Below, piece after piece: positions 9,901-17,811 of a stretch of 64,000 nt of DNA (position 1 is its first letter; every line of letters begins with the position of its first letter). The notes under the pieces are model-generated. The model saw only the letters and a list, made by a program, of their open reading frames with translations. It was not told where the DNA came from and searched no databases. Source of the DNA: Aquimonas sp044377145 (GTDB lineage: Bacteria; Pseudomonadota; Gammaproteobacteria; Xanthomonadales; Xanthomonadaceae); assembly GCF_044377145.1 (NCBI RefSeq), contig NZ_JBILJQ010000006.1:49384-113383 (forward strand), in the 5' to 3' direction. Position numbers and translations under genes: made by a program.

Positions 9901-12900
9901 ATCGGCGACCACGATGCCGTCTTCGTCATCGGGCTGGCCGACCGGTGCACTGTCGTCGCCATCGGCGCCGCCGCTGGGCTGGCCATCCATCTCGGCATCG
10001 ACCACCGCACCCAGCAGCAGGCCGCTGCGGATGATGTGGCTTGGCCCATTGCCGGCGATCAGGGTCGGATAGCTGGGCAGAGCCGGCAGGCCGGCAGGCA
10101 GATCGCCGCGGTCGATTGCGATGATCGATGCACGGTAGTCCTCAACCTCGCCGCTGGCCGAGGGGCCATTGGCGAACGCAGCGCTGCAGGCGCCGCCATC
10201 CAGGCTCAGGCGGAAGCGCACATAGGTCGGGTCAATCGTCGCGCCGGGAAACGGCACACTGCCCCAGTTGACGTTGACCACGGTGCCGCCGGCACCGCTG
10301 CCGCTGGGGATGGTCAAGGTGGGCGCCAGCTCCGCGCTGCCGCCGACGGTATCGCCGAAGTCGCCGTCGGCATTCCAGTCGACATAGCTGCACAGGCGTG
10401 CCGCGCTGCCGCTGTCGTTGACCACGCGCAGTTGGACGATGGCGGGCTGGCCGCGGAAGAACTGCAGCTGGGCCGGCGTGATCACAGCGTCCTCGTCGTC
10501 GCCGGCAGTCAAGTCATCGCCATCGGCGCCGACGCCGGGCTGGCCGTCGAGTTCGGCATCCCACAGCAGGCCAAGCGTGAGGCCGGTGGTCTGCAGATGG
10601 CTGGGGCCGTTGTTGGCCAACAAGGTGCTGTAGTTGCCCGGGCCGGTGCTGTTGCCGGTGTCCGGCAGATCGCCGAGGTCGGCATTGTTGATGCTGCCGG
10701 CAAAACCGATGTCGACGCTGTAGTTGGACATGCGGTCCGGCCACAGGTCGGTGCCGCCGCCGTTGTCGGGGTCGTCATCGGTGCCTGAGCCGTTGAAGAT
10801 GCGCTCATTGGTCGGCTCGTTGGCGCTGGGGTCGCCGAGCGTCAGCACCGGAGTGGACACATAGCCCGGGCCGGCGCCACAGATCGCGGCAGCCGCCGCG
10901 CCCTGCGCGTTGTTGTCGTTGTCGGTGCGATTGTTCGGGTTTTGGCCATTGTTGTTGGTCGACACCTGCAGCCCGGTGAGCGCGGGCTGCGTGCTCGGAA
11001 CGCCGAGGTAGTAGTCGGGCTGGCGCAGCAGCTCATCGAAGCGGTACTTGCCGCTGCGGCCACCGACCGTGGCGCTGACTGTGCTGTCGACCAGCAGGTC
11101 GCCCGCGCTGGGGCCGGCGGTGCCATCGGTGTCGCGGCACAGGCGCAGCTCGACGCCATCAATTCCGGGCTCGCCCTGGTCCAGCACACCGTTGTTGTTG
11201 GTGTCGCGCCAGACCCGGTTCCCCAGGCGATAGCGCTCGGGCAGAATCACGCCAGCCTTCACCGGCTCGGCAGTCGGCAGCAGGTTGGTCGGGTTCAAGG
11301 GCGTGGCGGTGGCGCGATAGGCGCGATGCGCGAAGCTGATCCAGGCCGGGTTGAACACATTCGTATTGGCAACCACCGAGGGCAGCGCGCCGCCGGCCAG
11401 GGTCGGCGCCACGAACACCGGTGCCGCCATCGGGAAATCGAACACCGCGGATTCCAACCGACCCCAGTTGTCGGTCGGGCCGTTGAAGGTTCCGTTCGGG
11501 TCGATGAAGGCGCGGATGCGGATCGCGCGCACATTGGCGAAGTTGCCAGCCGGCGGCGTCGCGCTCCAGTCGTTGGTGCAGCTGCCCTGCCAGCCGCTGG
11601 TGTCGTCGTCGTTGGAAACCTCGGGCCGGCACGGGTTGGTCGACGCCGAATACTCGATCAGATGGTTGCCGGCGATGTTGGCCGTGGTCTGCGCAGCGAC
11701 CAGGGTCGGCGCGCCGGTCAGCAGCGGGCGGAAGCGGGTGTTGCGGGTGACGCCAGCCTGCGGCTCGCCGACGCCGGTGTCGCCGATGAAGGGCAGCACC
11801 TCGTAGAACACGTAGTTGTCGAAGGCCACGTTGCCCGCGTTCTGGATGCGCACGCGGTAATTGAACGCCGCGCCGAAGTCGGTGCGCGCCACGCAGGGGA
11901 AACGGGTGAAACGCGGGCTATCCACGCCGACGCCGGGGGCGCCGGCGAAGGTGTCGGCATACACCGGGCACGCGGCGGACGCGACCGCCGGCGGCTCGGT
12001 CGGGTCGTCGACCAGATCATCCGTCGGGTTCTGGTACGGGCCCGGGCCGCTGACCCACTTGGTGCCATCCAGCACCGCCGCCTGCAGGATGGTGAAACCG
12101 GCCGATCCGGCGCAGTACTCGGTGGTCCCGGCGTTGCCGTCGATGTTGTCGCTGTCGGCCACGAAGCTGGAAGAACAGGTGCTGTCCGGATCACCGCTGA
12201 ACACGCCGATGCGGTTGCTGTAGCTGCCGTTCAAGGTGCCGGCGCGGATGCGCGTGCGGATGTCGATGCGCGGCATCTGCGCGGCGGTGCGCGGGAAGCT
12301 GCCGACATAGGCGATGCGCACCAGGGTGTGGCCCGGCACGCCGCCAAAAGTGAAGCCTGGCACGGTGGTAATGGTCGGTGTCGGGCTGCCGGGCTGGATC
12401 ACCGAGGTGCCGAGGAACTCAAGCTCGGGCGGCAGCACATCGACGATGACAGGGTCGACGATGTCGCCGGTGGAATCGCCAACCGCATGGTCAACGCCCA
12501 CGCGCCAGACGATCTCATCCAGCGGGCGCAGCGAGGACGGCGCCGACTGCACGGTCTTGATCGGGTTCAAGCCCGGCCGCGCCTCTTCAATGCGCTGGAT
12601 ACGGCAGGTCTGCTCGAACTGCGCACCGCCGGCATTCCAGCGCGCGATGAAGCAGTTCTGCGGATCGATCGAGCCCGGCAGCGGCGGCGGGTTGATGCTG
12701 GCGGGCACCGGCTGGCTGATCACCGGCTGGGTGGTGAAACCGAAATCACGCGGCAGCTCATTGGCCGGCGGCAGGCCCGGGCCGGTGTTGGTATTGGCGA
12801 AGCGCCAGCAGATGCCGGTGATGCCGCCCAGGCCGCTGCTCACCGTAATCGCATTGTTCGCCGGCGCAGCAGTCGCGACCTGGGTCCAGCTGGCGTCGCC

Positions 12901-14199
12901 GCAGTTCGCCGTCGGCGCGGGCTCAACCGTGCTGACGAACACATCGGCGACCACCGTGTAGTTCGGCAGGCCACTGTTCCAGTTGCCCAAGGTGAAGCTG
13001 CTCACCTGCAGGCGCGCCGGCACGCCGGTGTTGACCGTCGGCAGCACATCGAAGAACTGTACGCTCTGCACGCCGACGTTGGACTCGAAGCCCGCGCCGA
13101 TGCGCCAGTTGATGCGGCCAACGCCGGAGTTGTTCGGGGTATCACTCGGTGTCGCGTCGTTGCCGGTCTTGCTGAACGGCGCCAGGATCGACTGCGGACC
13201 TCCGCGCACGCCGGGTGTCTGCCCGAAGCACTGCGGGTTGCCGGTATCGCCGACCGGCGGGGTGCCGAGGCCACTGGCCGAGCAGTAGACCGGATCGTCC
13301 GCCCGCACGTGCGCACGGTTCGGCGCCGGCGCCACGCCCGCCGGCAGGTCGTAAGTGACGAAGAACTCCAGGCACACCTGCGCGCCCAGATTCGAGCCCG
13401 GCGGGTACAGCGTGTCGATGGCAATGCGCGCGGCTGGCACCGTCCAGGTCACGCGGTTGCCAATGATCGTTTCGGTGATCGGCGGCGCGCCGGCCGGGAT
13501 GACCGTGCGGATGTTGGTCGCGCCCGGCGGCGTGTCGTCGAAGATCTGGATGCCGTTCAAGGACACCTGATCGATGCCACCGGCGGCGCAGAAGCGCACG
13601 CGATCGGTGACAAAAGTCGGCTGATCGGAGATCACCAGGGCCGGGATCGGATCGAACCGCTGCTTGCTGATGCTGTAATTGCGCTGCGAGGCCGCGCTGA
13701 TGTTGATCGGCGCGCTGATTGCCGTGATCGGCAGCGGCTGCCCGCCCGGGTTGTTGCTGAACACCAGGCTGGCCGAGTTGAGCACGCCGGTGGCGGCACC
13801 TGCACCCGGCCGCACCCGGGTCACGATAAACGCCTCTCCGGCGGTGCCCGAAGACACGTTGGCGCGCTGCGCGGTTACCGTGTTGCCACCGACCGGGCAG
13901 CTGAGCGTGCCGAACAGCGGGAAGTCGCAGCTGACGATTTCGAGCTGGGGCGGCAGGGTGTCGGTGATGCTGACATCGCCGCAACTCGGCTGAGCGACAC
14001 CGTTGCAGGCATAGGTCAGGCGATAGCGCACCGTGCTGCCGGGCGGCACCGTGGCGTTGGCGGCGGGTTCGAGCAATTGCTTGCCCAAAGTCATGTTCGG
14101 GTCCTGCGCCAGCGCCGGAGCCACCAGGCCCCACAGCAACAACGCCCCCAACAGCCACCGGAGGCTCACGCCTCCGCACACGAACCCAAGCTTGCTCAC
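6973..14199 (-). CDS. Giant secreted GEVED/SdrD-B/DUF11 repeat protein with IPTL-like C-terminal anchor
   Basis: 2408-residue exported protein, very probably a surface or extracellular adhesin-like protein; no substrate can be named. The start is set at the GTG at 14199, which follows a perfect GGAGGTGG ribosome site; an ATG at 14229 is in frame but has none. A signal peptide (about 1-32) ends in ALAQ. Order of regions: DUF11-like beta-sandwich modules (about 35-980); an SdrD B-like domain starting YRLGNRVWRDTNNNGVLD (about 985); five tandem GEVED domains (about 1175-2076), each opening with a GDLPDT motif, carrying a Ca-binding-like ANGDDxxGxDDED loop and D-N-D-G-D-F turns, and closing with DGEVEDY; a second SdrD B-like domain (LGDQVWVDSDNN); a DUF11 domain; and a C-terminal tail VPTNDPATLLALMLG, hydrophobic helix, then RSRR, as in IPTL-CTERM/PEP-CTERM sorting signals. 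Acidic and poor in lysine, as expected for a Ca-stabilised extracellular repeat protein. Confidence 0.88.
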   Translation of the reverse strand: MSKLGFVCGGVSLRWLLGALLLWGLVAPALAQDPNMTLGKQLLEPAANATVPPGSTVRYRLTYACNGVAQPSCGDVSITDTLPPQLEIVSCDFPLFGTLSCPVGGNTVTAQRANVSSGTAGEAFIVTRVRPGAGAATGVLNSASLVFSNNPGGQPLPITAISAPINISAASQRNYSISKQRFDPIPALVISDQPTFVTDRVRFCAAGGIDQVSLNGIQIFDDTPPGATNIRTVIPAGAPPITETIIGNRVTWTVPAARIAIDTLYPPGSNLGAQVCLEFFVTYDLPAGVAPAPNRAHVRADDPVYCSASGLGTPPVGDTGNPQCFGQTPGVRGGPQSILAPFSKTGNDATPSDTPNNSGVGRINWRIGAGFESNVGVQSVQFFDVLPTVNTGVPARLQVSSFTLGNWNSGLPNYTVVADVFVSTVEPAPTANCGDASWTQVATAAPANNAITVSSGLGGITGICWRFANTNTGPGLPPANELPRDFGFTTQPVISQPVPASINPPPLPGSIDPQNCFIARWNAGGAQFEQTCRIQRIEEARPGLNPIKTVQSAPSSLRPLDEIVWRVGVDHAVGDSTGDIVDPVIVDVLPPELEFLGTSVIQPGSPTPTITTVPGFTFGGVPGHTLVRIAYVGSFPRTAAQMPRIDIRTRIRAGTLNGSYSNRIGVFSGDPDSTCSSSFVADSDNIDGNAGTTEYCAGSAGFTILQAAVLDGTKWVSGPGPYQNPTDDLVDDPTEPPAVASAACPVYADTFAGAPGVGVDSPRFTRFPCVARTDFGAAFNYRVRIQNAGNVAFDNYVFYEVLPFIGDTGVGEPQAGVTRNTRFRPLLTGAPTLVAAQTTANIAGNHLIEYSASTNPCRPEVSNDDDTSGWQGSCTNDWSATPPAGNFANVRAIRIRAFIDPNGTFNGPTDNWGRLESAVFDFPMAAPVFVAPTLAGGALPSVVANTNVFNPAWISFAHRAYRATATPLNPTNLLPTAEPVKAGVILPERYRLGNRVWRDTNNNGVLDQGEPGIDGVELRLCRDTDGTAGPSAGDLLVDSTVSATVGGRSGKYRFDELLRQPDYYLGVPSTQPALTGLQVSTNNNGQNPNNRTDNDNNAQGAAAAAICGAGPGYVSTPVLTLGDPSANEPTNERIFNGSGTDDDPDNGGGTDLWPDRMSNYSVDIGFAGSINNADLGDLPDTGNSTGPGNYSTLLANNGPSHLQTTGLTLGLLWDAELDGQPGVGADGDDLTAGDDEDAVITPAQLQFFRGQPAIVQLRVVNDSGSAARLCSYVDWNADGDFGDTVGGSAELAPTLTIPSGSGAGGTVVNVNWGSVPFPGATIDPTYVRFRLSLDGGACSAAFANGPSASGEVEDYRASIIAIDRGDLPAGLPALPSYPTLIAGNGPSHIIRSGLLLGAVVDAEMDGQPSGGADGDDSAPVGQPDDEDGIVVADLALRVGGPNTVRFNATNLGGAVATVCGYIDFNANGVLGEAGELAQATVAAGANALNGSLLFNVPTNAVRSTFARFRIYTGAANAGATCSAEGALLDGEVEDYAVLINAYDLGDLPDTGAGTGPGNYRTLLADGGPRHLLLPGFPASPNLFMGLGVDVDFDGQPSVTANGDDLNGTDDEDGVDSAQLQLIALLPAQIDVRVNNPTSSAARLCGFVDLNGDGDFDDAGESANANVPAGTVAGTAALNFGAPALGAPSSTYARFRLSTDLAGACSANGEAPDGEIEDYVVNISERLDLGDLPDTAAGAGPGNYSTLLADNGPRHVLRPGLRMGALVDDELNGAPSVAANGDDLAGVDDEDSVNLVDLTDSNLIAGRSAAVRLRATNTSTGTARVCGYIDFNADGVFGGAGEVAQVGVPAGSNDVEFSLSFAVPASATGGATYARFRLSTEAGACTAANANGLERDGEVEDYTARVRVFDFGDLPDTGAGQGTGNYATLLAQNGPRHVIVSGLLLGATVDAEGDGPPGVTATGDDTAGVDDEDGVSFLEPYDLGSPARVNVRATNLLVAPAQVCGFIDWNDDGDFNDASEQATIAVPAGTSNGSLQLQFGLVPANAVASAYARFRLSTDPTCSPVGEASDGEVEDYRIGTSGVGALALGDQVWVDSDNNCRVDSGEPGLPGVRVNLYVDADGDGLPDGTVLATQLTGVDGRYLFTDLQPEDYIVEIERPSTHLGSTGSGFPHTQTGSCAAGVDPDNDVDNDDNGFEAGPLTRSPPVTLVAEVKPGPPDFNTNPTVDFGLVQNFDLALSKRLAPGQASQVRPNQVVNYVITVRNEGTLPAYAVEITDRFPDGFTLESGDWTLAAGGRSATRVIAGPLQPGASIDLPISLRMGLRQSGSMRNVAEITGADDDGGQPIRDIDSVPDNRIDIEDDQDSVLVGILLPPVVQVPTNDPATLLALMLGMLALGWGVLRSRRGLLGE
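7970..10690 (-). repeat. Five tandem ~545-bp repeats encoding GEVED domains
   Basis: Five copies of an approximately 540-570 bp unit inside the giant protein gene. On the + strand each copy is marked by a conserved block reading GTCCGGCAG(G/A)TC near 8455, 8999, 9549, 10090 and 10659 (the second Gly-Asp-Leu-Pro motif position), and at the other end by the complement of the DGEVEDY codons. The units are clearly diverged, so the expansion is not recent. Confidence 0.8.
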
Positions 14200-14760
14200 G
14201 CGCCACCTCCAATCATCAAGATCGTTCATTGCCGAAACGCACGCAGCCCCCGTCGCGCATCATGCGGGCGCGGCTGCTCAGATTGACAGGGTTCGATGGC
14301 ATCCCGCCGCACAGCGGCGATCGAAAGCGCCCCGCGAGCGCAGCGCGCAGGCCAGGATCAGACAGATAGTCATCAGATCCGTCGCCATCAGCGCCGCCCT
14401 CCCCCGTTTGACTCCCGACCGAGCGGCCAGGGTCGGAAAACCACAGCGGATCGGGTATGCAAGAGCCGTACCCCTCAGGCGCGAAGGGTGGGCGGGCACG
14501 ACCTGCAAGTCAGTTCCGGAGACTTGCGCTTGCGCTCAACTGCGCGCGGGGCGAGAGGCTGAAGGGGAAGCCGCGGCTCAGCAGAGACACGTGGCGCCGG
14601 ATCGCCAGCGAGCGTGTTGGCGAGGGGCTCGACCACGCGTCGCGGCAAGCCACAAGCACGAACCCGAGTGCCCTGACGTATCCCCAGCGACCCGGTCGCT
14701 CACAGCCGCAAGCGACCTCGCTCTCCTCGTCGCGAACGAGCTGGGCGATTCCTGTGCCTG

Positions 14761-14782
14761 CCAGCAGCCTGTCGGACTCTGG
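14761..14782 (-). repeat. 22-bp dispersed repeat, copy 1 (inverted)
   Basis: On the minus strand reads CCAGAGTCCGACAGGCTGCT followed by GG. It differs from copy 2 at two positions and lies 122 bp from it in inverted orientation, so the pair could form a long hairpin, as REP/REPIN doublets do. Confidence 0.6.
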
Positions 14783-14904
14783 TTGGCCGGGCTGCAAATC
14801 CGTCTGCGCGATCCACTTTTCCGCCGATTCCTGGCCGAGCGCCCACCGGCGCCTGCACATCGTCGAGAAACTGTCCTCTGGCAGTCGACTGTCGCCTCGC
14901 CCCC

Positions 14905-14926
14905 CCAAAGCCCGACAGGCTGCTGG
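14905..14926 (+). repeat. 22-bp dispersed repeat, copy 2
   Basis: CCAAAGCCCGACAGGCTGCT followed by GG. It is identical over 20 bases to copy 3 at 17641 and is inverted relative to copy 1. Confidence 0.6.
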
Positions 14927-14968
14927 CCCGGGCTTTTCTCCGAGCAGCGCGACGCCCCTGCGCTGTCC

Positions 14969-15991
14969 TCACTCGCCCTCGCGCTGCTCGGCCTCGATGC
15001 GTGCAGCGTCCAGTTCGGCTTGAAGGGCGCTGGCCTGGTCGATGAAACCAGACAGCGGTCGCTCAGGCGCAATGCGCAGGGTCGCCGGACCCAGCTGGCC
15101 GAGATAGCGTGGCGCGCTGTCCCCGTCCCGTTGCGGCACCCAGTTCTCCATGCCCTTGACCAATATGGCTGACGCGGCCAGCAGCAGCACAACGCCTGCC
15201 TTCAGACGCAGATGTGTCGTCCCGATCACACGCAGATGCAGCCAGCAGACGAAGGCAAAGCACAGCCAGTATCCGATGAAGGCATAGTGACTGAGTGCCT
15301 CGGCACTGAAGGCATACGCCAGATTTGGTACGGCCACCAGCAGCACCGTTGCGAGCGCGCTGCCCACTGCAGCCACCCGCAGATGACGGGCGAATCGCAG
15401 CTGATGGGCGAACAACCGGTTGGCGAGGCTCCAGCCGAAACTCCAGATGACGGTGATGAGCACAGCCATGACGCCGCCGGCAACAAAGGCCTCGGCCTTG
15501 ATTTCGCCGATCTGCTGCAACCAGTCGCTCAGAGCACCCAGCCCGACTGCCAGCAGCAGCCAGCTGGTGGCCTGCAGCCAACTTGGGCCCGGTAGTGGCA
15601 GCGCGCGCTCGGGCTCGATCGACGGTGCGCCGTCATGGATGCGCAGGATGCTATGACCGACCTGCAGAGCGAGTGTGCCGCTCACTGCAGTCCGGCTCGG
15701 CAGTGGGCGGCCACGCTCATCGCGCACACCGTTGCGGCTGCCGGCATCTTCGACCCAGAGCCGACCCGCTGCGTCCCGATGCACTCGCAGATGCAGGGCG
15801 GCAACAAAGGGATCGTCGAGCATCAAGTCGCAGTCGTAGCCGCGGCCAACGGCCAGGCTGTCGTTGGCTTGCAGCGGACGACGCAGGCGCTCGGCGACTT
15901 CGCCACTGCGGCCAAGCTTTTCGATCACCACCAGCGATGCTGCCGGATCAACGAGCACAGGTGCCGGATCCATGGTCTGAGGCTCGGCCAT
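14969..15991 (-). CDS. FHA-domain membrane protein
   Basis: 340-residue protein with a cytoplasmic forkhead-associated domain (about 20-115), the phosphothreonine-recognition module. The diagnostic residues are present: VGRGYDCDLML (the GR pair), LHLRVHRD (near the S/H position, here His), and EDAGSRNGV (N-G loop). Residues ~135-285 hold about five hydrophobic helices, and the C-terminus (about 300-340) is a charged helix. No kinase is in the same operon; the nearest Ser/Thr kinase is at 20218-21645. The start ATG shares one base with the stop of the upstream protease gene (TGATG at 15989-15993), so the two are translationally coupled and probably work together. It may be a membrane adaptor that reads a phosphorylation state; this is inference. 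Confidence 0.82.
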   Translation of the reverse strand: MAEPQTMDPAPVLVDPAASLVVIEKLGRSGEVAERLRRPLQANDSLAVGRGYDCDLMLDDPFVAALHLRVHRDAAGRLWVEDAGSRNGVRDERGRPLPSRTAVSGTLALQVGHSILRIHDGAPSIEPERALPLPGPSWLQATSWLLLAVGLGALSDWLQQIGEIKAEAFVAGGVMAVLITVIWSFGWSLANRLFAHQLRFARHLRVAAVGSALATVLLVAVPNLAYAFSAEALSHYAFIGYWLCFAFVCWLHLRVIGTTHLRLKAGVVLLLAASAILVKGMENWVPQRDGDSAPRYLGQLGPATLRIAPERPLSGFIDQASALQAELDAARIEAEQREGE

Positions 15992-17289
15992 CAGGGCGAC
16001 TCGCCCCAGCGGATGCCATCGAGGAAGCGCCGAGTCTGAGCCAGCGCATTCGGGTAGCTGACCCCGCGCATGCTGAGCTTCGCGATCAGCGCGTACTCGG
16101 TGGCATCCTGAGTCACCGCGGCGACCTCGACGTCGTACAGGTTGGCGAACTCCTTGTACGCCTGGGCGCAGAACAGCGCCCGCAGTGGTGGTTGATGAGC
16201 GGAATCCCCCTGGATGAAATCGTCATGGCATTTCGGCGCGGTCAGTCGCTTGCCGTCGTGGAAGCGCTGGTTGCCCGGCGAATACAGCTGACTCAGAAAG
16301 GCTGCGAACTGCCAGGCATTGAGCTGGTCAGTGCGGGCATGCCGGTAGGACAATTGCAGCAATCCGGTATCGAGATCACCGGAGATGAAAACCCCGTTCT
16401 GCATGGTGCATTGGTTGGACTGCAACCGCGCGCGCGGCTTGGGCCGTTCGTCAGCGTTCGTGCTGGCCCAGCAACTGAACCACGGCAGTTCACTCTCGCG
16501 CACCCGATAGGGCCCGAACGTCACTTCGGTCGGCGTGGCGTCGTTGGCGAGCTGCTGGTAGAGACCCTCCTGCCAAGCCAACAGCTGGCGCGAAATCTCG
16601 GCCCGGACATCGTCGAGGGACATCGGCGCGTTGCCGCGCGCTCGCTCCAGCAGGGCAGCCGCGAAGCGCGCCGGCACCAGAAAACTCACCAGCTCACCCG
16701 ACAGCAGCTTGGCGACGTTGACGCCGGCGACCTGCTGCTCCGTGGTCAATGCCGGACCACCGCTCATGCCGGGGTTGATCGCGCCGGAGAAGTGCACGCG
16801 TTCGACGTAGCTCTTCTCGACCAGGCCGTTGTGCACACCCTCGACGATGGTGAAGCCAAGGTCGAGCGGATTGCCGATCGAGTACAGCCGCTCGCCCTTG
16901 GGATTGACGCCAGCTACGGAATCCGGATCAAAGCTGAGAAACGGCTGCTCTTTCGCTTCGAGCTTCACCACGGCGAGATCGGCGGCCACATCGATCGCAA
17001 GCAGGATCAGCGGGCCGCGCTCGCCATCGGCATTCAGATACTCCAGACGGTAACTGGCCGGCTCCAACGCGAACTGCGACACCACGTGGTAGTTGGTGAT
17101 GGCAAGACCATCCGCGCTGACCAGGAAGCCAGAACCAATGCTCGACTGTCGGCCACCTTCGCTGACCAGGGTGCGGATTTGCAGCAGCGAGGCGCGGGCC
17201 CCGGCGAACACCTGCTCGGCATTGCTTTGCGCGCCGGCCTCGGGCAAAGGCAACAGCAGCATCAACAGCATCAACAATCGGGTCAGCAC
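15991..17289 (-). CDS. Secreted trypsin-like serine protease (S1/DegP-like fold)
   Basis: 432-residue exported serine protease. The start is the GTG at 17289, preceded by AAGGA; upstream in-frame ATGs extend into sequence without coding character. Signal peptide about 1-21 (a Leu/Met-rich core ending EAGAQ). The catalytic triad is complete: H68 in TNYHVV, D104 in AADLAVVK, S176 in NPGMSGGP, as in HtrA/S1C proteases. No PDZ domain follows; residues 210-432 form a region with several cysteines (CWAST, CTMQNG, CHDDF, LFCAQ) that I do not recognise. It overlaps the FHA gene by one base (TGATG). Substrates are unknown; the coupling to an FHA membrane protein suggests a regulated or signalling-linked protease rather than a general chaperone-protease. 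Confidence 0.85.
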   Translation of the reverse strand: MLTRLLMLLMLLLPLPEAGAQSNAEQVFAGARASLLQIRTLVSEGGRQSSIGSGFLVSADGLAITNYHVVSQFALEPASYRLEYLNADGERGPLILLAIDVAADLAVVKLEAKEQPFLSFDPDSVAGVNPKGERLYSIGNPLDLGFTIVEGVHNGLVEKSYVERVHFSGAINPGMSGGPALTTEQQVAGVNVAKLLSGELVSFLVPARFAAALLERARGNAPMSLDDVRAEISRQLLAWQEGLYQQLANDATPTEVTFGPYRVRESELPWFSCWASTNADERPKPRARLQSNQCTMQNGVFISGDLDTGLLQLSYRHARTDQLNAWQFAAFLSQLYSPGNQRFHDGKRLTAPKCHDDFIQGDSAHQPPLRALFCAQAYKEFANLYDVEVAAVTQDATEYALIAKLSMRGVSYPNALAQTRRFLDGIRWGESP

Positions 17290-17661
17290 AGGGGGTCCTT
17301 GCGAAATCGGGCGCGCAGGGTGGCGAGCCACTCCACGCGATCGGGGTGAAGGTGAGCAGGGGGAGCGTCCGGCATCGAGCTTGCCAAGCGACCCGAGGAC
17401 GAAGTCGTGCATGAGAAGTTCACGCGTCCGATAACGACAGTCTGCCGACGAGGTTGCGGTCACGCAATCGTCGTCACAGCGGTGCATTCGCAGTCAGGGC
17501 AAGGGATCCAAGGGTATCGGCCCCTCCGCGTTTCAGCGTCCGTACCGGTGCCACGACCACCTCACGACGGCGACTCAAGGCTTGCGCGAAGGCGAGATCG
17601 CACCAAGGAGCAAGAGTGCCGTTCTGGCAGCCTGGTCAACCAAAGCCCGACAGGCTGCTCG
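17290..17661. other. Non-coding stretch upstream of the protease gene
   Basis: About 370 bp between the protease start and the DUF2784 remnant. It holds the ribosome site of the protease and copy 3 of the 22-bp repeat at its far end. No open frame with coding character or RNA gene is recognisable. Confidence 0.55.
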
Positions 17662-17662
17662 C
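17641..17662 (+). repeat. 22-bp dispersed repeat, copy 3
   Basis: CCAAAGCCCGACAGGCTGCT, identical over 20 bases to copy 2 at 14905. It sits exactly where the similarity of the DUF2784 remnant (17662-17811) stops, so this repeat marks a breakpoint. Confidence 0.65.
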
Positions 17663-17811
17663 AGCCGGATCCACCAGGCAGTGACGAAGCGCCAGCTTCG
17701 CAAGTTGCCGGCAGCGATCAGGCCCAACAAGGCGAACACCACCACCCGAAGATGCACGAACAGCACGGCATCGGCGGCGAGCGCCCAGGGCACGATCGCC
17801 TGCTTCAGAAT
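17662..17811 (-). pseudogene. Remnant of a DUF2784 gene (first ~50 codons only)
   Basis: Translating the minus strand from 17811 gives a frame containing DAVLFVHLRVVVFALLGLI and then GNLRSWRFVTAWWIRL. This lines up with LADLVLFTHVLTVVFVVLGL and GNLRGWRFVNAWWFRL of the complete DUF2784 protein encoded at 37813-38196 in this window. The similarity ends abruptly at the 22-bp repeat (17641-17662), and the C-terminal two thirds of the protein are missing. There is no ATG/GTG/TTG where the intact protein starts, and the 5' end runs into the stop codon of the gene at 17805. It is therefore a decayed fragment, not a functional gene. The intact and remnant copies are clearly diverged, so this is not a fresh duplication. 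Confidence 0.72.

Larger units (their letters stand above)
14200..14968. other. 769-bp gap without a convincing gene; carries an inverted pair of 22-bp repeats
   Basis: Lies between the start of the giant protein gene and the 3' end of the FHA gene. Open frames exist on both strands but none has a ribosome site, the codon bias of neighbours, or recognisable similarity. What can be seen is an inverted pair of the dispersed 22-bp repeat at 14761-14782 and 14905-14926, and the presumed promoter of the giant gene next to 14200. Confidence 0.6.

Noticed and set aside
7970..10690. CRISPR array in the repeat-rich region
   Set aside because: The repeats are ~545 bp protein-domain repeats, not short direct repeats with spacers; no cas gene is present.
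10942..14286. Very long open frame on the + strand through the giant surface-protein gene
   Set aside because: It is the antisense of a GC-rich repeat gene with strong codon bias; the Arg/Ala/His-rich translation has no domain and no ribosome site.
14510..14908. 132-codon minus-strand frame in the gap before the giant gene
   Set aside because: No ribosome site, no similarity, it crosses the repeat copy and shows no coding bias.
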